Source: Methylobacterium sp. E-045
GTDB lineage: Bacteria; Pseudomonadota; Alphaproteobacteria; Rhizobiales; Beijerinckiaceae
DNA length: 58,074 nt
Reading direction: 5' to 3'
Assembly (NCBI RefSeq): GCF_022829685.1
Contig: NZ_JAKSYE010000060.1
Span: forward strand, 1-58,074
Below are positions 1 to 8,263 of the stretch, one piece after another (the stretch's first letter is position 1; every line of letters starts with the position of its first letter). Under the pieces are notes generated by a model. The model was not told the DNA's origin. It did not search any database and saw nothing but the letters and a program-made list of their open reading frames with translations. The position numbers and the translations under genes were made by a program.

Positions 1-2
1 AG

Positions 3-323
3 CGCAACCGCGTGCATCTGGCCCGCACGCTCAAGGGCGGCGCCAACGTGCTGCTCCTCGACGAGCCCACCAACGACCTCGACATGGAGACCTTGCGGGC
101 CCTCGAAGAGGCACTGGAGGATTACGCCGGCTGCGCCGTCATCATCAGCCACGATCGCTGGTTCCTGAACCGTATCGCGACCCACATCCTCGCCTTCGAA
201 GGCGAGAGCCACGTGGAATGGTTCGAGGGCAACTTCTCGGATTACGAGGAGGACAAGAAGCGCCGCCTCGGCGCCGATTCCCTGATGCCAAAGAAGATCA
301 AGTACAAGAAGTTCTCGCGCTGA
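3..323 (+). CDS. ettA: EttA, energy-dependent translational throttle ATPase (C-terminal fragment)
   Basis: Only the last 106 codons are present; the frame is open to the left edge. The fragment begins inside the second ABC signature (RNRVHLA, normally GGERNRVHLA). It then has Walker B ([11 protein letters not shown]) and the H-switch ([11 protein letters not shown]), and ends with the EttA-type tail [18 protein letters not shown]. EttA is a soluble ABC-F protein that binds the ribosomal E site and gates the first elongation step according to ATP/ADP level. The tail and its length separate it from Uup and other ABC-F paralogues. A hairpin follows the stop directly, so the gene probably ends its transcription unit. 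Confidence 0.93.
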   Translation, partial: RNRVHLARTLKGGANVLLLDEPTNDLDMETLRALEEALEDYAGCAVIISHDRWFLNRIATHILAFEGESHVEWFEGNFSDYEEDKKRRLGADSLMPKKIKYKKFSR

Positions 324-712
324 GGACGAAGCCCGGTCCGAGACCGGGCCGTTCCCGTCCGTCCGGCTCATGGCCGGGCGGGAGGCTGAAGCGACGATGC
401 CGCACCGTATCGAGCGGGTGATGGCATCGTTCTTGCGAGATGGTACCAAAACATCGTCCGACCTTCGTATAGGCCGGCACGATCTCGGCGGGAGGCTCAG
501 CGTTGAAGCAAAGGTGATCGAAACGTTACCGATTTCGACGTCTTCCGCTTTTCACTATGCCGAACAGAGTTTCCGAGGGGCCGCGCCGCCGTATCGATGG
601 AGATCGGCCGACGGCAGGCGTTTCTACGCCACGGTGTGGCTCGCGGGTCATAGGCGAGCCGCGGGGGAGGGGCTAATTTGACCACAAGGTCAGCCCCACG
701 GACATCCTCATC
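324..712. other. Intergenic region between ettA and the porin gene
   Basis: This is 389 bp without a convincing gene. Apart from the ettA hairpin I see only short overlapping open frames with no family resemblance. The moderately AT-richer stretch around 505-560 and the purine-rich gggggagggg at 663-671 are where a porin promoter and leader would lie, but I cannot place a -35/-10 pair. Confidence 0.5.
331..349 (+). terminator. Hairpin downstream of ettA
   Basis: GCCCGGTC, CGA loop, GACCGGGC: a perfect 8-bp stem starting 8 nt after the ettA stop. No clear T-run follows, so this is a probable rather than certain intrinsic terminator. Confidence 0.55.
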
Positions 713-1579
713 ATGATCGCGAAGCTTCTTCTTGCCGGCACCGCCTCCGTTCTTCTGGCCGGCGCCGCTTCGGCCGCGGATCTTCCGCGCCGCGCCGCCC
801 CCCCGGCAGTGTTCTCCCCCGTCCCGGTCTTCACCTGGACCGGCTTCTATCTCGGCACGCACAGCTCCTACGCCTGGAGCGACAACCAGACGATCCGCAC
901 CACCGGCAACGAATTCAATACGCGCGAGAACGTGCGCCTGGACCGTCGCCCCGGCACCTTCCGCTCCGAGCAGGACGGCATCGGAAATATCGGTGGCGGC
1001 ATCGGCTACAACTACCAGCTCACCCCCGGTTCGGGCTTCGTCCTCGGCGTCAACGCCGACGTGACCTGGACCGACATCAGCAAGAGCTACGCTTATTTCG
1101 GCCCCAGCAGCACCGTCGGCGGCCCCCTCAATCCCGCCAACCTGCGCCAGCGCCTCGACTATCTCGGCACCGTCCAGGGCCGCATCGGCTACGCCTTCGA
1201 CACGGTCCTCGTCTACGGCACCGGCGGCTTCGCCTACGGCAACGTCAATTACGGCGCGAACTTCTTCAACGGTGCCGGCGCCCTGGCCTATGCCGGCCGC
1301 TACAACGACATGGAAACGGGCTACGCCTATGGCGGCGGCATCGAGTGGGCGATCCCCACCGACAGCTTCCTCAACCGCTTCAACTTCATCGGCAGCTTCA
1401 TCGGCGCCAGCGCCATCACCCTGAAGGCCGAGTACCTGCATTACGACCTCGGCAGCCGCAGCGTGCTGGTGAACAACACGGGCCTCGGCGCTCCCTCCAC
1501 CGGCTCCTACACCTCGCGCTTCAGCACCGAGGGCAACCTCATCAAGGCCGGCTTCAACTACAAGTTCGGCGGTCTCTGA
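713..1579 (+). CDS. Outer-membrane beta-barrel protein, Omp25/Omp31 porin-like family
   Basis: A 288-residue protein with a cleavable signal peptide (residues 1-21 or 22, ending GAASAA before DLPRR). The mature part follows the rhizobial/Brucella Omp31 pattern: a proline-rich N-terminus, then FTWTGFYLGTHSSYAWS, then repeated glycine- and aromatic-rich strands (GGGIGYNYQL, RIGYAFDTVLVYGTGGFAYG). It ends LIKAGFNYKFGGL, with the aromatic near-terminal residue expected for Bam-dependent insertion. The likely role is a structural outer-membrane barrel or small porin; the substrate cannot be read from sequence. The gene stands alone and is closed by a strong terminator. Confidence 0.9.
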   Translation: MIAKLLLAGTASVLLAGAASAADLPRRAAPPAVFSPVPVFTWTGFYLGTHSSYAWSDNQTIRTTGNEFNTRENVRLDRRPGTFRSEQDGIGNIGGGIGYNYQLTPGSGFVLGVNADVTWTDISKSYAYFGPSSTVGGPLNPANLRQRLDYLGTVQGRIGYAFDTVLVYGTGGFAYGNVNYGANFFNGAGALAYAGRYNDMETGYAYGGGIEWAIPTDSFLNRFNFIGSFIGASAITLKAEYLHYDLGSRSVLVNNTGLGAPSTGSYTSRFSTEGNLIKAGFNYKFGGL

Positions 1580-1640
1580 AATCGAAGCCTGCCGGAGCGG
1601 TTCTCGCTTCGGCAGCATCGTCACAGCGACGAGACTCACA

Positions 1641-1674
1641 CGGCCCGGTCCTCAGGACCGGGCCGTTCGTTTTT
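1641..1674 (+). terminator. Strong intrinsic terminator after the porin gene
   Basis: CGGCCCGGTCC, TCA loop, GGACCGGGCCG: an 11-bp perfect stem followed by TTCGTTTTT. The stem core resembles that of the ettA hairpin. Confidence 0.9.
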
Positions 1675-1710
1675 GGCAGACGATCCCGCTGCGCCGGCCG
1701 GTCCGCGCGT

Positions 1711-2565
1711 TCAGCGCGTCGCGTTCACGCCCAGCGCGGCACGCAGGTCGGCGCCATCGACGAGCTTGCGGTTTCGCCTCGCGAGAGCCGCCAGCAAGGC
1801 CCGGTCCGGGAACGGGCAATAGGGCAGGCTTCCGGCCGCCACGCCCTCGCCGAGGGTACCGGACGCGAGATCGCCGAGCACGTGGTCGAGGAGGATCCGC
1901 CCCCGCTCGTGCAGCAGCATCGCGGCACGGGTGGCGGTGGTGCCGGACGGCAAGTCCGAGGCCTCCTGGGCGAGGATCGCTCCCGCGTCGATGGCGGGCG
2001 TCAGGCGATGGATCGTGACACCGAAGGCGGGAGTCACTTCAGCCAGAGCATGAATCGTCGGTACCGGCCCGCGATGGCGTGGCAGCAGGCCGGGATGGAC
2101 GTTCAGTCCCCCGAGCGGCGCCAGCGACAGGGTCGCAGCCGAAAAGATCTGGTCGAAGTGAAACGCGACGATGAGATCCGGCGCATGGGTCGCGAAGGCC
2201 TGGGCCACGTCCGGTCCGTTGACGTCGTCGATGCGCAGAGTCGGAATGCCCAGTGTCCGGCACGACGCCTTGAGGGGCGTCGCCGTGGCCGCGTCGCCAG
2301 TTCCGGTCAGGCGGCGCAGCAGTCCCGAGGCCGGAGCCAGCAGGTCGGGCAGCCCGAAATTCACCGCGAGATAGGGCAGGAACGCCGGGCCGGACCGGGC
2401 GAGATGGCGCCGGACCTGGCCGGTGAGACCGCCGGAACTCGGACGCTCGGCATTCGACAGTCCGACAAAAGCGATCTGCCCGGCATGGTCCTGCACGAAC
2501 CTGCGCACGGCGCGGGCATTCGGCAGCGCTTCCAGCACGAAGAGCGCGATGCGCGGGCGGGTCAT
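1711..2565 (-). CDS. Formyltransferase family protein (methionyl-tRNA formyltransferase-like fold)
   Basis: A 284-residue protein with the formyltransferase catalytic layout. The N and H of GLNVHPGLLPRHRG (N155, H157) and the D of IDAGAI (D193) match the Asn-His-Asp triad that transfers formyl from 10-formyl-tetrahydrofolate. It lacks the C-terminal tRNA-binding domain of Fmt and is nearer in size to sugar or amine N-formyltransferases. Its start overlaps the upstream SDR stop by 4 nt (ATGA), so the two are translationally coupled. Set beside kpsS and the PKS/oxoamine-synthase pair, the acceptor could be an amino sugar or an amino-lipid. That acceptor is inference; the fold is the secure part. 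Confidence 0.8.
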   Translation of the reverse strand: MTRPRIALFVLEALPNARAVRRFVQDHAGQIAFVGLSNAERPSSGGLTGQVRRHLARSGPAFLPYLAVNFGLPDLLAPASGLLRRLTGTGDAATATPLKASCRTLGIPTLRIDDVNGPDVAQAFATHAPDLIVAFHFDQIFSAATLSLAPLGGLNVHPGLLPRHRGPVPTIHALAEVTPAFGVTIHRLTPAIDAGAILAQEASDLPSGTTATRAAMLLHERGRILLDHVLGDLASGTLGEGVAAGSLPYCPFPDRALLAALARRNRKLVDGADLRAALGVNATR

Positions 2566-3332
2566 CGCTTGCTGCGCCCGACCTTGAACCGGAAGCCGCG
2601 CATGGAGCGGCGGCGCAGGCCTTCGGGCAGCAGGGCCGATCCGCGCGCCAGGGAGGCGAGGGGCTCGGGAAAGGCGATGATTTCGAGGTCGCGCGCGAGA
2701 CCGCGCGCGATGCGGCCTGCCGCCTCTTCGGCGCTCATCTCCATCGGGCGCCAGCCCTCGTAATCCCCGCCCATGGTGGTCTTCACATAGCCGGGCGTCA
2801 CGACGTTCATCTTGATGCCGCGGGGGGCGAGCTTGGCGCGCAGCGCCAGTCCATGGGCGAGCAGGGCCGCCTTGGTGCCGCTGTAGGCCGGCGCGTCGGG
2901 CAGGGGCGCGAAGGCGGCGAGCGACGAGATCAGGGCGATCTGACCGCTCCCGCGCGCCAGCATCAGGGTGACGCAGGGCAGGGCGACGTTCAGGGCGCCG
3001 TTGAGGTTCACGTCCACGGTCTCGAAGGCCATGGCCTCGGTCTCGATCTCACCGCCGGGATGGCCGCCATTGATGCCGGCATTGACGATGACGAGATCGA
3101 GGGGCGATGCCGCATGCGTCTCGCGCAGCCATTCGGCCACGGCCGGCCTGTCGCGCACGTCGAGGGACCGGGTCGCCACGGTTGCGCCGAGGGCCTGGCA
3201 GGCGGCGGCGACGGCATTCAGCCTCTCGAGACCGCGCGCATTGAGAACGAGGTGCGTGCCGGGCGCGGCGTAATGCCGGGCGAGGGCCGCGCCGATCCCG
3301 CTTGAGGCACCGGTGATGAGAATGACGGGCAT
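2562..3332 (-). CDS. Short-chain dehydrogenase/reductase
   Basis: A 256-residue classical SDR. The NAD(P)-binding TGASSGIG lies at residues 7-14, NAG at 84-86 and the catalytic Ser137-Tyr150-Lys154 (ISS...YSGTK). The C-terminus is strongly basic (RRRSMRGFRFKVGRSKR), suggesting membrane or nucleic-acid contact. It is first in a two-gene operon with the formyltransferase. The rhizobial rkp-1 capsule region also combines an SDR (RkpH) with a large PKS/FAS and a BioF-like enzyme, so reduction of a ketone on the capsule lipid is plausible. The substrate cannot be read from sequence. Confidence 0.85.
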   Translation of the reverse strand: MPVILITGASSGIGAALARHYAAPGTHLVLNARGLERLNAVAAACQALGATVATRSLDVRDRPAVAEWLRETHAASPLDLVIVNAGINGGHPGGEIETEAMAFETVDVNLNGALNVALPCVTLMLARGSGQIALISSLAAFAPLPDAPAYSGTKAALLAHGLALRAKLAPRGIKMNVVTPGYVKTTMGGDYEGWRPMEMSAEEAAGRIARGLARDLEIIAFPEPLASLARGSALLPEGLRRRSMRGFRFKVGRSKR

Positions 3333-3449
3333 GGGGCCTGTTCTAGAGCATCATTCCGGCAAGCGGGACTCCGCTCTCGGAGGAGATTACGCCGTGCCGA
3401 TGACGGGACGTGACCGCTTGCGCGGAACGAACCGGGGACCGGCGCGCGG

Positions 3450-4757
3450 TCAGTAGACCGGCGCGAGTTCCGGCGTCGCGGTCGAGCGCTCGCGGATCGC
3501 CTGAGCCGCGGCCAAGGCGGGGGCGGGAAGCCTGGATTCCAGACGCAGGACGCTGCCCGCCACCGCCCGGTCGATGGACGCGCGGGAGAAGAAGCCGCCG
3601 TTCACCTGAGTCCGGTGAAGGACGACCCGGCGAAAATCCGCCATCAGCGCCATGTCCGGGGCTTCGGGCTTCCTCCAGAACGTGTCGAGGCCGCCCTGAT
3701 GGGTCAGGCAGGACAGGTTGTAGATCGCCTCGCCTGCGGCGATGGTCGGACGTCCGAGTTCGAGGGACAGCATCCCGACCGTGCTGTTCACGAGCACCAC
3801 GCCCCGGCTGCCCGCGATGAGTTTGGGCAGGTCGCCGCCATCGATGAAATCGAGCCGCTCGTCCACGCCGTGGCGCCGGGCGGAGTTACGGGCATGCTTG
3901 CGCCAATTCACCAGACCGCTGTCGAGCGGGTGGAGCTTGATCAGCAGTCTCGACGTCTCGGATGCATGGGCGGCAAAGGACGCGATGACCCGATCCATGA
4001 ATCCTTCCACCCCGAGGAAGGGTGAGTGGACGCGGATCTGATAGTCGCTGTCGAGCTGCAACGGCAGCAGGAAATACTCCTCCTTGCGCGCCGCATAGAT
4101 CTCGTTGAGCTCCCGCGCCTGGCGCCGTGTGCGGCTGCGACCGGCGAACTTCTTGATCCAGCCCACATATTCGGCCGCGACATGGATCGGCCGGTGGCTG
4201 CGGAAATGCGGGAAGAAATAGGGAAAGCCGATATTCGCGACGTTGTAGGCCACGTCCCAGAGGCTGCGCCGGGCCATGTCACCGCTCGCCGGCATCGCGC
4301 GCCCGGCCAGGGGCAGGCGCCGGGCGATGGCGCGGATCTCGTCCGGGCAGCGAGGCAGCGACGAATGGCCGTTGACGCCGCCGAGCTCGCACGTGACCCA
4401 GTTCGGCCGCAGGTATCCCTCTTCGAACACGTGAATGCGGATGCCGAGGGGCTCGGCGGCCTCGCGCGCCGCCACATGGTAGGGTCGGCAATCGCCGAAC
4501 AGGACGACATCCGTCACGCCGTGCTCGACCATGTAGCCGGCGACGTAGGCGTCCCACCCCTCGCGGGGGCCGCGATAATTGTCCGAGCCGAGTCGCCAGA
4601 ACAACCAGTCACCCGAGGAGAAGTTGATCCGTCGCACCTGGTGGCCGCGCTTGACCAGCGCACGGCCCAGATCGGCGAAGAACGGCGAGGCGATCCCCTG
4701 CAGGAACAGGAAGGTCGCAGGCCTCTCGCGTGGGGTGTCTACGCGTGTCGGCAACAT
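3450..4757 (-). CDS. kpsS: KpsS-type capsule Kdo-transferase / capsular polysaccharide export protein
   Basis: 435 residues from the ATG at 4757. Family hallmarks are FLFLQGIASPFFADLG (16-31), GHQVRRINFSSGDWLFW, LFGDCRPYH (about 86-94), VFEEGYLRPNWVTCELGGVN (from about 110) and the later LIKLHPLD. KpsS adds the first beta-Kdo to the phospholipid acceptor of group 2-type capsules at the cytoplasmic face. I prefer 4757 because AGGAG lies upstream and the conserved region starts 15 residues in; a TTG at 4844 would add 29 unconserved residues. It is divergent from kpsC with a 231-bp shared upstream region. Confidence 0.88.
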   Translation of the reverse strand: MLPTRVDTPRERPATFLFLQGIASPFFADLGRALVKRGHQVRRINFSSGDWLFWRLGSDNYRGPREGWDAYVAGYMVEHGVTDVVLFGDCRPYHVAAREAAEPLGIRIHVFEEGYLRPNWVTCELGGVNGHSSLPRCPDEIRAIARRLPLAGRAMPASGDMARRSLWDVAYNVANIGFPYFFPHFRSHRPIHVAAEYVGWIKKFAGRSRTRRQARELNEIYAARKEEYFLLPLQLDSDYQIRVHSPFLGVEGFMDRVIASFAAHASETSRLLIKLHPLDSGLVNWRKHARNSARRHGVDERLDFIDGGDLPKLIAGSRGVVLVNSTVGMLSLELGRPTIAAGEAIYNLSCLTHQGGLDTFWRKPEAPDMALMADFRRVVLHRTQVNGGFFSRASIDRAVAGSVLRLESRLPAPALAAAQAIRERSTATPELAPVY

Positions 4758-4988
4758 GCGGAAGTGCTTGCTCCTGCGCCCGGGAAGGGCGTGTCGAATG
4801 GGCACGTACACCGCCCTGATCGCATGAATGGTGCAACGCGACAATTGCGTAGCACGGTGTTGTTAACGGAATTCCTGGGGGCGTGATGTGTCGGCAACAA
4901 GGCACCTCGTCGGTCCCTTCGAAACCCGACCCCGATCGTCCCTCGGACGACGGGATCGGATCGCCTGAGGGCGCGGATCGTCGTATGG

Positions 4989-6539
4989 GTGCGTCCTCCC
5001 GGACCGGATCAGCGAGCGCCGTTGCCCATTCTTTCGACGCCATTTCCCTCGGCAACGCGATCGCTCCTCGCCGCGAGCCGGCCCGTCCGCGCCCTGCGAG
5101 CGGAGATCGAAGCCGTGACGGGCCTCGGTTTCGCCCGGGCTTGGAAGCCGGGGACGATCGGCGTGGTCTGGGGGAGGGGCGGCCTTGCCGCATCGGGCCT
5201 GCGCCGAGCCGGTCGCGCGATCCTCGCCGTCGAACCCGGGCCTCTGCTCAGCCCCTACGATTCGCCGGCGACGGGCCTGTCGACCCTGCGTCTCACCCTC
5301 GACGGCGCCCCGTTCGGCGGGGATGCCGGGATCCACGCGTTCGACCCGTGGACGCGGCGGCCGATCCCGTTCGAGGAATGCCGAGACAAGGTGGCATGGC
5401 TGGAAAGCCGGTTCCGTAACAACCACCGTCCCACCGTCCTCGTGGGCATCTCCCGCTGGAAACGGCCGGCCCTCGATGTCTTCGTCGGCGGCCCGTCGGG
5501 CAAGCCTGTCCATGCCATGAACGCCGAGGATGCCGTGGCGAAGGCCAGGGCCGGTCATGCCCGCATCCTCGCCTGGGCAACGCGGATGCCTGAACGATTG
5601 CCGGCGCTCTGCGCGGAACAGGGCATTCCCCTCGCGCGGATCGAGGACGGGTTCCTGCGCTCGGTCGGCCTCGGAGCGAGCCTGCAGCCCGGCGCCTCCA
5701 TCGTGGTGGACGACAGCGGCATCTATTACGACCCCCGCACCGAGAGCCGCCTCGCCCGCATCCTCAGGACCGAGAGTTTTTCGCCGGACCTCGTGGCCCG
5801 GGCATCGGCCCTGCGACGGCTCGTGGTCGAACGGCGCCTGACGAAATACAATGTCGGACTTGCGGGAGACGCATCGGACTGGCCCGAGGACCGGCGCATC
5901 GTGCTGGTGCCGGGCCAGGTCGAGGACGATGCCTCGGTGCGCCATGGTTCACCGCATGTCCGCTCGAATCTCGAACTCCTGCGCGCGGCCCGCGCCCGCA
6001 ATCCCGGGGCTTTTCTCCTCTACAAGCCGCATCCCGACGTGGAGGCCGGGTTCCGGCCCGGCACGATCCCGGAGGCCGAGGTTCTGGCCTTGGCCGACCG
6101 GATCGTGGCCGGCCTCTCCATCGTCGATCTCCTCGACTGGGCGCACCACGTGGAGACGATGACCTCGCTCGCGGGATTCGAGGCCCTGATCCGCGGCCTG
6201 AGCGTGGCGGTCCACGGCCGTCCCTTCTATGCGGGTTGGGGCCTGACCGACGATCTCGCACCCGGTGCCGACAGGGGGCGGCGGCTCGCCCTCGACGAGC
6301 TCGTGGCAGGCGCACTCCTCGTCTACCCGCTCTATCTCGACCCCGTGGCGATGAAACCCTGCACCCCCGAACAGCTCCTCGACCGTCTGAGCGAGACTCG
6401 CGAGGCCGCGCCACCCTCGAAACTCGCCCTCAGCCGCCCGGCACAGATCGTCATGCGCCTGCGCTACGCCGTGCTGAACCCCATCGTCCGCCTGATCCGG
6501 GCGCGACGGGGGATCGGCAGAGGCGGCGACAAGGCATGA
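4989..6539 (+). CDS. kpsC: KpsC-type capsule Kdo-transferase, shortened N-terminal half
   Basis: 516 residues from a GTG start. The C-terminal catalytic module is complete: RIEDGFLRSVGLGA (217-230), LTKYN, VPGQVEDDAS (307-316), YKPHPD (345-350), ETMTSLAGFEAL (389-400) and FYAGWGLTD (413-421). KpsC normally has about 670 residues with two such Kdo-transferase modules that extend the poly-Kdo linker. Here about 150 N-terminal residues stand in for the first module and lack its signature motifs, so only one active site is evident. The stop overlaps the next start (ATGA), coupling it to the LtaS-like gene. Confidence 0.87.
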   Translation: MRPPGPDQRAPLPILSTPFPSATRSLLAASRPVRALRAEIEAVTGLGFARAWKPGTIGVVWGRGGLAASGLRRAGRAILAVEPGPLLSPYDSPATGLSTLRLTLDGAPFGGDAGIHAFDPWTRRPIPFEECRDKVAWLESRFRNNHRPTVLVGISRWKRPALDVFVGGPSGKPVHAMNAEDAVAKARAGHARILAWATRMPERLPALCAEQGIPLARIEDGFLRSVGLGASLQPGASIVVDDSGIYYDPRTESRLARILRTESFSPDLVARASALRRLVVERRLTKYNVGLAGDASDWPEDRRIVLVPGQVEDDASVRHGSPHVRSNLELLRAARARNPGAFLLYKPHPDVEAGFRPGTIPEAEVLALADRIVAGLSIVDLLDWAHHVETMTSLAGFEALIRGLSVAVHGRPFYAGWGLTDDLAPGADRGRRLALDELVAGALLVYPLYLDPVAMKPCTPEQLLDRLSETREAAPPSKLALSRPAQIVMRLRYAVLNPIVRLIRARRGIGRGGDKA

Positions 6540-8029
6540 CGGTCCTCGCGGCACTCGCCCTCGCACTGATCGGCTCCCTCGCCATCGAGGCGTTGGACGG
6601 CGCGGATCGTCGGCCCATCGGACGACGCCCTGCCGAACTGGCCCTGCGCCTTGCCGGATACGCGCTCCTCACGGTGTTCTGGTTCTGCTTCTCCTGGCGC
6701 CCCTGGCTCGCGGCCTTCTCCTGCCTGCTCACCGTCGCGATCCTCGTCGTCGTCAGCCGGTTGAAGCAGGCGGTGATCGGCGAGCCGCTGGTGTTCAGTG
6801 ATTTCGCGCTGCTGCGGCAGGTCCCGCGCCATCCCGACCTCTATTATACGCGGCCGCTCACCGACCCGCGCATGGCCGTCCCCCTCGGGGCGAGCCTCGC
6901 CCTCGTCGCCCTGTGGTACTGGATCGAGCCCGCCGCCTTGCCCGAAGAGCCGAGCGTCGCCCTCGTCGCGCTCATCGGCTTACCCTGCCTCCTCGTCGGG
7001 CTGGCCTCGGCGCTTGGCACCGGACGTCTGGCGCCCTGGCTCGCGGCCCGGTTTGCCCGGCCCGATCTCGACGCGGATTGCGCCCGCTACGGGCTGCCGG
7101 CCACGATCATCGCCTATGCCCTGCGCTGGAAACGCGAACCATCGCCGCCGGAGACGGCCGGCGACGTCTCCCTCGGGCAGCCCAGCCCGCCGCCAGTGGT
7201 GGTGGTCGTCCAGCTCGAATCCTTCATCGACCCGACCCGTCTCGGCGGGCCGGCCCTGCCGCTGATGGAGACGATACGGACCCGCGCCTCGCGCCACGGC
7301 CGGCTGACGGTCCCGGCCCACGGCGCCTACACGATGCGGACGGAACACGCGGTGCTCACCGGGAGGGAGCCGGAGAGCCTCGGTTTCGGACGCTACGATC
7401 CCTACCTCAGCAACGGCGGCGACGAGCCGGCGAGCATCGCCCGGCGGGCAAGGGCTGCCGGATATGCGACCGTGTTCGTGCATCCCTTCCATCGCGACTT
7501 CTTCCATCGCGCCGAGGTCATGCGGCGGTTCGGCTTCGCGCGCCTGGTGATGGAGGAGGATTTCGCCGGTGCCCCGCGCATCGGCCCCTATATCGGCGAC
7601 GAGGCCCTGGCGGCGCGCATCCTCGCGGAGGTGGAGGCGGCGACGACACCCGTCTTCGTCTTCGCGGTGACGATGGAGAACCACGGCCCCTGGAAGCCCG
7701 GCCGGCTCGACGGGATCGACGATCCGCTGGCGCAATATCTTCATCACGTGGCCCATACCGGCCGCGCCGTCGAACAGCTGATCGCCGGCCTCAAGGGGCG
7801 GGATGCGATCCTGTGCGTCTATGGCGATCACGCTCCGTCCCTGCCCACCTGCCGGCCGGGCTTCGGCGACACGGCCACGGAATATGCCGTCTTCGGGTTC
7901 GGGGCTTTAAAGGACGCTCCCCACCGCACCGATACCGCCGCCCACGAACTCGGTCGTTTCCTCCGGACTGTCATCGCAGGGTGCTCGGCAGAACTGCCAG
8001 GATCGGCTATCGGCTCACCATCGTGCTGA
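6536..8029 (+). CDS. LTA-synthase-like membrane sulfatase/phosphotransferase, capsule-linked
   Basis: 497 residues. Hydrophobic segments occur near 1-18, 38-75, 112-132 and 140-160, followed by an extracytoplasmic alkaline-phosphatase-superfamily domain. The LtaS metal and nucleophile set is present: E228 in QLESF, T266 in GAYTMRTEH, and D431-H432 in YGDHAPS, plus TMENHGP. Such enzymes transfer phosphoglycerol or phosphoethanolamine to surface glycans or lipids. The start is the ATG overlapping the kpsC stop; longer upstream frame is kpsC antisense-frame sequence. I recall RkpI of the rhizobial capsule region as a comparable protein, but that link is inference. It probably decorates capsule or its lipid. 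Confidence 0.82.
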   Translation: MTVLAALALALIGSLAIEALDGADRRPIGRRPAELALRLAGYALLTVFWFCFSWRPWLAAFSCLLTVAILVVVSRLKQAVIGEPLVFSDFALLRQVPRHPDLYYTRPLTDPRMAVPLGASLALVALWYWIEPAALPEEPSVALVALIGLPCLLVGLASALGTGRLAPWLAARFARPDLDADCARYGLPATIIAYALRWKREPSPPETAGDVSLGQPSPPPVVVVVQLESFIDPTRLGGPALPLMETIRTRASRHGRLTVPAHGAYTMRTEHAVLTGREPESLGFGRYDPYLSNGGDEPASIARRARAAGYATVFVHPFHRDFFHRAEVMRRFGFARLVMEEDFAGAPRIGPYIGDEALAARILAEVEAATTPVFVFAVTMENHGPWKPGRLDGIDDPLAQYLHHVAHTGRAVEQLIAGLKGRDAILCVYGDHAPSLPTCRPGFGDTATEYAVFGFGALKDAPHRTDTAAHELGRFLRTVIAGCSAELPGSAIGSPSC

Positions 8030-8083
8030 CACGAACGTGACCGAGGCGACCCCGCGCATCGGTCCGACAATGCGATAGTGGAA

Positions 8084-8100
8084 CGATCGTTAAACGATCG
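8084..8100. promoter_or_regulatory. Perfect palindrome upstream of the polysaccharide export gene
   Basis: CGATCGTT-A-AACGATCG: 8-bp arms around one central A, 164 bp before the export gene start. It is a good shape for a dimeric repressor operator. The short loop makes an RNA terminator unlikely. Confidence 0.5.
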
Positions 8101-8151
8101 AAGAGATTTGGCGCTATCAAGGGTGGACCGTTCGTGACGACCGGCCTCGCA

Positions 8152-8175
8152 CCGGCCGCCACGGCTGGCGGCCGG
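8152..8175 (+). promoter_or_regulatory. Strong leader hairpin upstream of the polysaccharide export gene
   Basis: CCGGCCGCCA, CGGC loop, TGGCGGCCGG: a perfect 10-bp GC stem about 90 bp before the start codon, with no T-run after it. It could stabilise or attenuate the export transcript. Confidence 0.45.
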
Positions 8176-8263
8176 GACCGGCGCCGACGGACGGTTCGTA
8201 TCCGCCGACCGACACGTGATCCGACAAGACACTCGTCGTGGGGGCGGGTCTGAGGAGAGTTCG

